Positions 22,742 to 29,568 of a DNA stretch of 31,279 bases are shown one piece after another. Position numbers and translations under genes: made by a program. Source of the DNA: Olsenella urininfantis (GTDB lineage Bacteria; Actinomycetota; Coriobacteriia; Coriobacteriales; Atopobiaceae); assembly GCF_900155635.1 (NCBI RefSeq), contig NZ_LT732540.1:1103995-1135273 (forward strand). Reading direction: 5' to 3'. The first letter of the stretch is position 1. The number at the start of each line of letters is the position of its first letter. The notes under the pieces are model-generated. The model was given only the letters and a program-made list of their open reading frames with translations, was not told the DNA's origin and did not search any database.

Positions 22742-23845
22742 CTACTCGGTCACGTTGACGTACGCCCACACCAGCGAGTCGCCCGAGGAGAGCTGATAGT
22801 TGGAGCAGGCCACATTGGGCTCCACGCCGTTCACGCGATACACCCAGCCCGACATGCCTCCGTGATCGAACTCGGCAAGGCCGTTGATGGACATGACGTA
22901 GGTACCAAACGCCGTGCCCTTGGAGCTCACGTCCACACCCGTCGCCACCAGCGCATCGAAGGCAGTGGACCCGGCAGGCAGCAAGAGGGTGGCCGAGCTG
23001 GCGTTCGCGCCGGCGGCCGTTCCGTCCACCGTGACGCTCACGCTGACCTGGGAACCCGCCACGTCCCCCGCGCCTGCGACCCCCGAGCGGAAGGAGCCGC
23101 CGGCTCCGGACGAGAGCACGCCGCCCTGGGACATGGCCTGGGAGCGCTCCTGCGACACATCGGAGAGCCGCTCTCCTTCGGGGGTCACCGCGGCGGGTGC
23201 CTCGATGGCCGCCCCATCAGGAAGGGTAGGCAGGTCTCCACCCGTGCGGGCAAAGGAGGGGCTCTCCAGGGCGGCATAGGCATCCGCAGAGACCTGGTAG
23301 CCGCAGGCAAGCGCAAGCAGCCCGGGCGTGTCCGAGGGCAGCTCCCCAAGGCTCGCAGGAACGCTCAGCACCAGGCGCACGGCGCCCGACGCATCCTCCA
23401 CGATCCAGGTCACCTGGGAGATGGGCGCTCCCGTGGCCTGAACCCACCGGGCAAGGGCGAAGGCGCGCCGCACGCTGACGTCCATCATGTCTGCGGAGGC
23501 GTCAGACGAGCGCTGCTCCACCCAGATGACACGGGAGCTCAGCACCAGTTGCAGCTGTTCCGGGTCAAGCGAGAGGTCCCTGCCCTCAAGGGAGAGGCCC
23601 GCCAGCGCATGGCGCACGTCCTCCCCAGAGACGGTGAGCGTCCGGGGCGCCGCGCTGCCACCCTGGCCCTCCAGGGCCTCCTGGGTGGTGCTCAGCGCGC
23701 CCGCGCCCAGGAAGGACAGGGGATCTTTGCCCTGCAGGTACTGGGACAAAGACCAGCCACTGAAGGCCATCAGGATCGCGGCGGCGGCCGCGACCGCAGC
23801 CTGCCCCCTCGTCAGCCGGGGGCCCGCGCCCCTCCCGCCAGCCAT
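22742..23845 (-). CDS. Membrane-tethered DUF4430 (transcobalamin beta-domain-like) protein
   Basis: 367 aa. One N-terminal membrane helix (about 15-32), then an extracellular region of unknown fold (40-250), a Ser/Gly-rich linker and a C-terminal DUF4430 domain (about 270-365) ending GMSGWVYRVNGVEPN and SSGDSLVWAYVNVTE. The DUF4430 fold resembles the beta domain of eukaryotic transcobalamin/intrinsic factor, so corrinoid binding is plausible. ATG 23845 starts one nt after the stop of the giant gene, with GGGG as a weak SD; ATG 23872 would overlap it. It lies directly before the ECF T gene, which supports a role as a surface ligand-binding partner of the transporter. Confidence 0.8.
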   Translation of the reverse strand: MAGGRGAGPRLTRGQAAVAAAAAILMAFSGWSLSQYLQGKDPLSFLGAGALSTTQEALEGQGGSAAPRTLTVSGEDVRHALAGLSLEGRDLSLDPEQLQLVLSSRVIWVEQRSSDASADMMDVSVRRAFALARWVQATGAPISQVTWIVEDASGAVRLVLSVPASLGELPSDTPGLLALACGYQVSADAYAALESPSFARTGGDLPTLPDGAAIEAPAAVTPEGERLSDVSQERSQAMSQGGVLSSGAGGSFRSGVAGAGDVAGSQVSVSVTVDGTAAGANASSATLLLPAGSTAFDALVATGVDVSSKGTAFGTYVMSINGLAEFDHGGMSGWVYRVNGVEPNVACSNYQLSSGDSLVWAYVNVTE

Positions 23846-23846
23846 G

Positions 23847-26800
23847 CTAGCGCCCCTGGCCGGTAGACGCATCGCCGGGGCCCTCCTCGGCGCGGCGACG
23901 TCTCAGGAGCACGAGCAGCAGCAGGAGCGCCCCTCCCGCCATGCCCACAAACGGCCACACGGGAAGGCCCTCCCCGCGGGCGTCTGACTTCTCGAGGCCT
24001 GTTGCCAGGGCCTCGCCCGCCAGCGCGGACTCCGCACCCGCCACGCCCTCCCCCTGGCCGGAGAGCAGGCCGCTCCCGTCAGGCCCTGCGATTGCGCTGG
24101 GTGAAGAGGTGGCATCCTTGCCCTCGCCGGGCCTCAGGGAGAACCGTGCGTTGGTCTTGGCTGAGGGGGCCGTCTTGCCGCTGTCCGCGGCCTGCTCCGC
24201 ATTCCCGGGCGTTGCGGCCTCGGGGCCTGCCGGCTGGGGCTGGGCAGGCTCAGCGGGCTCCTCCGGCTCGGGCTGGACGGGATCCGCTCCATAGGGCGGG
24301 TAGTCATGAGGCACGCTCGAGGCGCTCAGCTTGAAGAGGGTGCCGGAGTCGTTGCGGTAGTACAGGTTTCCCTGGGCGTCACTGGCAACGAAGGAGATGT
24401 TGAACTCCTCCCGCTCCGCGCCCTTTGGACGGTAGAGCTCAACGGCGGCGCACTCGCCCACGCAAAGTCCATAGAGGCTGCCCGGCTTGGCGTTTGCCGT
24501 GAAGTAGACCCAGTCCCTGCCGTCCACCTGCGCCAGAAGAGGCGTGCTCTTGATCTCTGCGGGAATGGCGCTGCCATCCGCAAGCTTGCCCACCTGGGAA
24601 AGGACGGACATGTCACTCAGGTCTATCACCGACATGACACCCTTGAACTCGGCCGTGGCGCCGCCCACGTAGGCCTTGCCGTCCTTGATGGTGGGCGTGC
24701 AGGTGCTTGCGGCAGCAAACGCCAGCTTGCCCAGCTCAACAACCCTGCCATCCTTTACCTGCAGCTTGTGCAGGACTCCATCGGTGGAGACCACGTAGAA
24801 GAGGCCGTCCGCCTCTGTCACGGAGGAGCGCACGTGGGCGCCCAGGGCAAGGCTTGCAAGTGTCTCGCCCGTGGAGGCGTCGAGCAGGGAGAGCGTGCCG
24901 GACTCATCGACCACCAGCAGGCCGCCATCCGCCGCGGCCATGCCGCACCAGTAGTAGTTGGCCTTCTCGTTTGCCCTGCACCAGCGCACGGCGCCGCTCC
25001 TCAGGCTCACGGAGCAAAGGTAGCCGCCACCCTCGACGCCGGACATGGTGCCGAAGTACACGTAGCCGTCACGGACGAAGAGCTTTGAGTTCGCCTGCTG
25101 GAAGACGCCGCCCATCTCGGGCAGGGACTCGGTGACCCAGACGGTCTGCAGGGCATGCGCCCCATCCGCGCCCTCGACCACCTTTGCCGAGACGGCCTGC
25201 AGCCGACCCGTGTCCAGCGGCACCAGCACGAGGCCGTCCACGTACTGGAGGTTGGAGGTGTAGCCCACCGTGGTGGCCAGGCGGGCCGTTGCCTTGAGCG
25301 CCGCGGTCTGGCCGTCATACACGCGCAGCTCGTCCTCCACGGCAACGTAGGCATCGCCGTTCACCAGGATGGGGTCAGACATCTTGGTCCAGGGCCTGGC
25401 CACCGAGAGGGGCCAGGCACCCTGGGCGTCCACGGCCGCCACGGTGGGGGTGGAGGCGGACGTCACGCCCGTTCCCTGCGGCCCCTTGTGGCCGGGCCAG
25501 TCGCTCTGGTAGCTGGGCCTCTCGGCATCCGGGTGCAGCTCGAGGGAGTTCTGCGGCAGGGGGTCCCCCATGCGGCCATAGCTCCAGACGATCTGGTCCC
25601 CGGGCTTGACCACATATTCTGCGGCCATCACGTCCGAGAGCCTGCCGTTGATGAAGAGCTGCCACCAGGACCACTGGCCACCACTCTGCATGGCGCCAAG
25701 AGAGGGCTCGCCGTTGGGAAGCCTCTTCCCCTCGGGAGCGGAGATGGTAAGGATGCCGTCGTCTGTCACGAGGCAAGCCTGCCCCAGAGCCCGCTTGCTC
25801 AGCTGCGCCGCAGTGGTGCCCGCCGGCACGCTCAGCTCGGTGAGGGCAAGCCAGTCCGTGGCAGAGCCGCTGGCAGAGGGCCCCACCACACGCACGCTGG
25901 CGGTGACGGTCTGGGACGACAGGTCGGGGAGCTTCGCACCAAAGGCGCTGTAGCACCAGACCACAGACATGCCGTCCTCAAGCTCAAGAGAGCTGGCGCC
26001 AACGCCAGACGCCTCGCCGTTCACGAAGAGCTGCCAGTACCGGCCCGTAGACTCGTCCCAGGAGAGCGTCTTTCCCGTGGTTGGAGAGGTGACGCTGTTC
26101 AGGGTGAAGCCGTACTGCCCGACGGAGGAGTCATGCGCGATCTTGGCTCCTTCAAGCAGCTGGGTGGTGAGGTCTGCCGCCGTGGATCCGCGCTTGAGCT
26201 CAAAGCCCCGCTCGGCCGCCCAGAGCTCGCTCGCACCGAAGGAGTCCATGCCAATGACAGTGGCCCTCACGCTTACGTTGGGGCTCTTTCCCTCGGAGCC
26301 CCTGACGGTGAGCTCCGCCGAGACGTCCTGGTCCACCAGGGCCGCAAGCTTCGCCTTGAGCCCTGCGGAGACGCCCTCATCGTCCTTGTAGCGATCGTAG
26401 TACGAGCGGAAGCGCTCGCTGGTCAGCCGCGAGCTGACGCTCACCCTGCTGTCATAGCGCGGGGTGGTGACCAGGAGGTTCTCGTTTGCCACCACGGCAG
26501 GGTCGCTCGACTTGAAGAGGCGCGCCTGGCCGGCAGGCCCCATGCTGTCGTATCCAGGCAGCTCAACGGGCACGATGCCCTGCCGCTTGTAGCCCGCGTC
26601 GCTCACGCTGCGCGACCACGCCAGCTCACCGGCGTCCAGGTAGGCCTTCTGGAAGGTGCGCAGGTTGCCCGTGACGGCGCCCGCGTCCTGGCCATCCAGG
26701 AGGGCTGCGGCATACCCCTCCTTGGCCTGCTCCATGAGGGTAAGCTCCGCGTCTATCTCGCTCTCGGCAAGCGGGCGGGCGATGAACTCGAGGGTCTTGG

Positions 26801-28373
26801 CCGCCCTGATGCTGGGGTCTTTCTTGCTGACAACCGTGCAGGTGATGCGCGCCAGCTGGTCCCGCCCGCCCGCAAGCGGCTGCACCACGTTGGCACGGTA
26901 GGCGTTGACCAGGAAGGCCGTGCTGTCGGAGCTGTAGGTGACCTTGTACTGGGAGCCGTTGACGCCCAGCTTGCGTGGGTTTGGCAGCGTGAACGAGCTG
27001 GAGACGTCCGAATGGCTGTCGCCCGTGGCAAAGCTCACGTTCTGGTAGAGGTAGCCCGCGTCAAGGGCTGCCTGAAGCTGGGCCGTCTCGCGGGCGACCT
27101 TCTCGGGGTCCCCCTTGACCGTGACCGCGAACTCCCTGGTCACCGTAAGGTCTGGCACCTCGGGGCCGGAGAAGCCCACCTTTGCGGCAAGCCTCACGGG
27201 CACGTCCTCGCTGCCACGCGTCAGCTGGGCCTGGGAGGTGGCGTCCCAGCTGTTGCCCGAGACCTTGATGGCAGGGTCGCTCGAGCTCCACGAGACGTTG
27301 ACGCCCTCTCCCTTGTTGGGCAGGGCGAAGTCTTGCGTGAGGCCGTCTGCCGCATCTCCCGCGGCAAAGGAGGGCGCCACGGCCGCGGCCAGGCCCTCCA
27401 GCTGGGAGCGCATGGAAGCCTCGTCCCAATCCAGGGTAGTGTTGCGCCCGGGGGTGAACTGTCCCGTTGCGGTGCCAAGGCTCAGCTGGTAGCTGGCACA
27501 GAACTGCCGAAGCGTCAGGACGGAGCCATGCCCGCTCCTGTGCGCGAGGTCAAGCGAGAAGAAGCTCACGCTGCCGTTATCTGGGCCGTCACCGGTGTCA
27601 ATGCCGCCCTGCTGGCCAGCCTCGGCAGGGGCTCCCCAGGAAACGGAGACCACCTTGGAGCTCACGCCCTCAAACCCCAGCTCCTTGAGCCTGGCCTCGA
27701 TCAGGGCGTTGAGGTTGACCTGGCCGTCTGCGTACTTGGGGCTGGGACGATAGCCCCCGAAGCCGTCCTTCTTGAGGGCGTCTATGGCCGAGGCCAGCCT
27801 TGCCTCGTCCTCGGGCGTGCCGCTGGGCTCTGGACCTGGCTCGGGCGCGGCCATTGCCTTGACAGGGCCGGAGCTGAATGCGGACCACCTCTGCACGCCG
27901 TCCGCGAAGGTAACCTTGCAGGCAAGGCGAAGGCCGTCGTCATCGTCCGTTGCGGTGTAGGCCTGACCGCTCGCGCCGTCTATGGCGGTGTATCCGGCGT
28001 AGCTCTGGGGGCTGTAGCCGCTCCCCTTCTCCACCCCGCGGTACCACTGGTAGGAGCTGACGATGGAGTAGTCGGCGAGCTCTGTCTCTATCTCGTCGCC
28101 GAAGTCCTCGTCCAGCTCTGAGGTGCCGGCCCAGAGCCTGAGCTGCGCCCCCGACTCCACAGGCGCTGCCGCGCTCACGTCGTTGCCGGCCGCGTCAACC
28201 AGCTTGAGCTCGACGCCAGCAGAGACTGCCGACCGAGCAGTCGTGGCCTCCGAAAGCGATAGCTCGTCTGCCAGCTCGGCCAGCGCAGGCGTCGGCACGC
28301 TGGAAAGCGCCAGCGCAGCCGAAAGCGAAAGCACTACAAGCGGGCGGAAAAGGGAAATATGCTTCTCGTGCAT
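23847..28373 (-). CDS. Giant surface protein: Ig-like repeats, two DUF4430 domains, PQQ-like beta-propeller, C-terminal anchor
   Basis: 1508 aa. Signal peptide 1-32 (cleavage after TPALA). An Ig-like region with WYRG...YTATDDD (about 45-172) is followed by three atrophied Ig-like repeats (about 316-420, 425-535, 540-705; e.g. VSWSSSDPAIKVSG). DUF4430 domain 1 is about 720-825 (GRYWQLFVNGEASG, VVWCYSAFG) and domain 2 about 828-945 (WSWWQLFINGRLSD, QIVWSYGRMG). A PQQ-like beta-propeller spans about 960-1352 (YVAVEDELRVYDGQT, LSLLDASTGETLASL). A Pro/Glu/Ala-rich stalk (1358-1465), a membrane helix (about 1470-1490) and RRRR stop-transfer end the protein; no LPXTG motif. ATG 28373 has SD GAGAGGAG. 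It is the first gene of an ECF operon behind a cobalamin-riboswitch-like leader; likely an extracellular corrinoid receptor or scaffold. Binding is inference. Confidence 0.85.
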   Translation of the reverse strand: MHEKHISLFRPLVVLSLSAALALSSVPTPALAELADELSLSEATTARSAVSAGVELKLVDAAGNDVSAAAPVESGAQLRLWAGTSELDEDFGDEIETELADYSIVSSYQWYRGVEKGSGYSPQSYAGYTAIDGASGQAYTATDDDDGLRLACKVTFADGVQRWSAFSSGPVKAMAAPEPGPEPSGTPEDEARLASAIDALKKDGFGGYRPSPKYADGQVNLNALIEARLKELGFEGVSSKVVSVSWGAPAEAGQQGGIDTGDGPDNGSVSFFSLDLAHRSGHGSVLTLRQFCASYQLSLGTATGQFTPGRNTTLDWDEASMRSQLEGLAAAVAPSFAAGDAADGLTQDFALPNKGEGVNVSWSSSDPAIKVSGNSWDATSQAQLTRGSEDVPVRLAAKVGFSGPEVPDLTVTREFAVTVKGDPEKVARETAQLQAALDAGYLYQNVSFATGDSHSDVSSSFTLPNPRKLGVNGSQYKVTYSSDSTAFLVNAYRANVVQPLAGGRDQLARITCTVVSKKDPSIRAAKTLEFIARPLAESEIDAELTLMEQAKEGYAAALLDGQDAGAVTGNLRTFQKAYLDAGELAWSRSVSDAGYKRQGIVPVELPGYDSMGPAGQARLFKSSDPAVVANENLLVTTPRYDSRVSVSSRLTSERFRSYYDRYKDDEGVSAGLKAKLAALVDQDVSAELTVRGSEGKSPNVSVRATVIGMDSFGASELWAAERGFELKRGSTAADLTTQLLEGAKIAHDSSVGQYGFTLNSVTSPTTGKTLSWDESTGRYWQLFVNGEASGVGASSLELEDGMSVVWCYSAFGAKLPDLSSQTVTASVRVVGPSASGSATDWLALTELSVPAGTTAAQLSKRALGQACLVTDDGILTISAPEGKRLPNGEPSLGAMQSGGQWSWWQLFINGRLSDVMAAEYVVKPGDQIVWSYGRMGDPLPQNSLELHPDAERPSYQSDWPGHKGPQGTGVTSASTPTVAAVDAQGAWPLSVARPWTKMSDPILVNGDAYVAVEDELRVYDGQTAALKATARLATTVGYTSNLQYVDGLVLVPLDTGRLQAVSAKVVEGADGAHALQTVWVTESLPEMGGVFQQANSKLFVRDGYVYFGTMSGVEGGGYLCSVSLRSGAVRWCRANEKANYYWCGMAAADGGLLVVDESGTLSLLDASTGETLASLALGAHVRSSVTEADGLFYVVSTDGVLHKLQVKDGRVVELGKLAFAAASTCTPTIKDGKAYVGGATAEFKGVMSVIDLSDMSVLSQVGKLADGSAIPAEIKSTPLLAQVDGRDWVYFTANAKPGSLYGLCVGECAAVELYRPKGAEREEFNISFVASDAQGNLYYRNDSGTLFKLSASSVPHDYPPYGADPVQPEPEEPAEPAQPQPAGPEAATPGNAEQAADSGKTAPSAKTNARFSLRPGEGKDATSSPSAIAGPDGSGLLSGQGEGVAGAESALAGEALATGLEKSDARGEGLPVWPFVGMAGGALLLLLVLLRRRRAEEGPGDASTGQGR

Positions 28374-28384
28374 GAGGGCTTGCT

Positions 28385-28421
28385 CCTCTCGTCCCCGGGA
28401 GTGTCTCGGGACGCAAAGAGG
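28385..28421 (-). promoter_or_regulatory. SD-sequestering hairpin of the giant-gene leader
   Basis: On the minus strand CCTCT (28421-28417) and CGTCCC (28413-28408) pair with GGGACG and AGAGG (28395-28385), with a 3-nt bulge. The AGAGG is the core of the SD for the ATG at 28373, so this hairpin would block translation. Written 5'-3' on + the arms are CCTCTCGTCCC and GGGACG-CAA-AGAGG. Confidence 0.6.
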
Positions 28422-28439
28422 GCAGGCAGGCAGGACTGA

Positions 28440-28555
28440 CGGCCAGGAAGGCCGCCCATCTCGCTGGCGGAAAACACAGTTCACCACTGATCCGGAGTTG
28501 AACCGGAATCCTTTTACCTAGGCCTAGCAGCTGTTGGACCGTGCCCTCAGACGTC
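28440..28555 (-). ncRNA. Cobalamin riboswitch-like aptamer
   Basis: The minus strand reads, in order, GCACGGTCC, a hairpin-forming stretch CTGCTAGGCCTAGG, TAAAAGGA, TTCCGGTTCAACTCCGGA, TCAGTGGTGAACTGTG. This parallels the cobalamin-riboswitch core order: GGTCC, AATAGGGAA, CCGGTGNNANTCCGG, GCTGNCCCGCNACTGT. A CCGCC/GGCGG hairpin follows (28456-28438 region), a candidate for the kissing-loop platform. It lies 70 nt before an SD-sequestering hairpin and upstream of an ECF/DUF4430 operon, which fits. It departs from consensus in places (GGTTC for GGTGC), so a variant or another riboswitch class is possible; no covariance model was run. Confidence 0.65.
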
Positions 28556-28569
28556 ATTCGATTGCACCC

Positions 28570-28598
28570 AGTGTAACAGCCAGGCGCGCTGGCTGTGG
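28570..28598 (-). promoter_or_regulatory. Putative extended -10 promoter with internal dyad
   Basis: Minus strand TGTTACACT is an extended -10 (TACACT at 28575-28570), placing the start just before the aptamer. The -35 position is weak (CCACAG). A perfect 8-bp inverted repeat ACAGCCAG-GCGCG-CTGGCTGT (28576-28596) exactly fills the spacer and could be an operator or a hairpin. Confidence 0.4.
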
Positions 28599-28617
28599 CA
28601 GGAGTCGGGAGGACCCC

Positions 28618-28708
28618 GCTCTACGGCAGAGCTCCGCGCTGTAGAGCTGGGTCACAAAACCGCAGGCCAGAGAAACCTGCTCTACGGGAGAGGTCTCTGG
28701 TGTAGAGC
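28618..28708. repeat. Two tandem GCTCTAC-N16-GTAGAGC dyads
   Basis: Unit 1 is 28618-28647 and unit 2 is 28679-28708, start-to-start 61 bp. Both have 7-bp perfect arms and 16-nt centres sharing GG-AGAG-TC. Unit 2 overlaps another inverted repeat, CCAGAG (28667-28672) with CTCTGG (28695-28700). They lie in the gap between lgt and the riboswitch; no gene fits here. Confidence 0.65.
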
Positions 28709-28735
28709 GGCAGGCGAGCCCGGGCGACGGCGCAG

Positions 28736-29560
28736 CTATGCAAACGCGCGCTGGTCCCTGCGCATCACACGGGCCCATGACAGCAGGCCGAGCCCCGCCA
28801 GCACCAGGGGAAGCGAGAGGCACTGCCCCATGGTCAGCCAGGTTGTGCCCAGCAGGTAGCCCAGCTGCGGGTCCGGCAGACGCACGAACTCGATGAGGAA
28901 GCGGAAGCAGCCGTAGAGCGCCAGAAACGAGCCGAGGAAGGTCCCTTGGGGCCACGCGGGACGCCGACGGGAGAGCGCAAACAGAATCACAAACAGCAGC
29001 AGGCCCTCGAGCAGGGCCTCGTAGAGCTGGGAGGGATGGCGGTACACCATGCCGCCGCCCGTCTCGGAGAACATCACCGCCCAGGGCACGTCTGCCTGCT
29101 TGCCCCAAAGCTCGCCGTTCACGAAGTTGGCGCAGCGCCCGAAGAAGAGCCCCAGCGGAGCTCCGATGGCGGCAAGGTCGCAGATGGTAGGCAGCGAGAG
29201 CCCCAGGACGCGACAGGCTATGCCACCCGCCACCAGGGCGCCCACGAGCCCACCATGAAAGCTCATGCCACCCTCGTTGATGGCCAGAACCTTGAGGGGG
29301 TTGGCCAGAAAGTAGCCGCCGCCGTAGAAGAGCACGTACCCAAGCCGCCCGCCCAAGATCACGCCCAGCGCCACGGCAACCATCACGTTGATCACGTCAT
29401 CCATCTCAAGGCCCAGGCCCCAGCGGCGAGAGACCCTGTATATCGCGGTTCCCGCGCACATGAACCCTGCGAAGTACGCGAGCCCGTACCAGCGCACCGC
29501 GAAGGGGCCAAGCGAAAACGCAATGGGATCCAGCGCGTGGTAGATGGCGTCAAGCCACAT
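28736..29560 (-). CDS. lgt: Prolipoprotein diacylglyceryl transferase
   Basis: 274 aa, seven membrane segments. Transfers diacylglycerol from phosphatidylglycerol to the lipobox Cys of prolipoproteins. The Lgt signature GRCANFVNGELWG is at about residues 140-152, with RWYGLAYFAG near the N-terminus and the essential HGGL region (MSFHGGLVGA, about 98-107), YRHPSQLYEALLEG and RFLIEFVRLPD. ATG 29560 has SD GGAGAGA; it starts 8 nt after the adenylation-enzyme stop, so both are co-transcribed. It would act on lipoproteins such as the binding protein at 8849-9877. Confidence 0.95.
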   Translation of the reverse strand: MWLDAIYHALDPIAFSLGPFAVRWYGLAYFAGFMCAGTAIYRVSRRWGLGLEMDDVINVMVAVALGVILGGRLGYVLFYGGGYFLANPLKVLAINEGGMSFHGGLVGALVAGGIACRVLGLSLPTICDLAAIGAPLGLFFGRCANFVNGELWGKQADVPWAVMFSETGGGMVYRHPSQLYEALLEGLLLFVILFALSRRRPAWPQGTFLGSFLALYGCFRFLIEFVRLPDPQLGYLLGTTWLTMGQCLSLPLVLAGLGLLSWARVMRRDQRAFA

Positions 29561-29568
29561 GCTCTCTC

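Noticed and set aside
25155..28121. 988-codon open frame antisense to the giant surface protein gene
   Set aside because: Long antisense frames are expected in GC-rich DNA opposite real genes with G/C-biased third positions. It has no SD and no domain, and composition is Arg/His/Gly-rich shadow-like.
28455..28520. tRNA-like T-arm (GGTTCAACTCC) on the minus strand
   Set aside because: The T-arm pattern is perfect, but the sequence TCAGTGG after it has no 5' acceptor partner (CCACTGA) at tRNA distance and there is no anticodon arm. The context and surrounding motifs fit a cobalamin riboswitch better.
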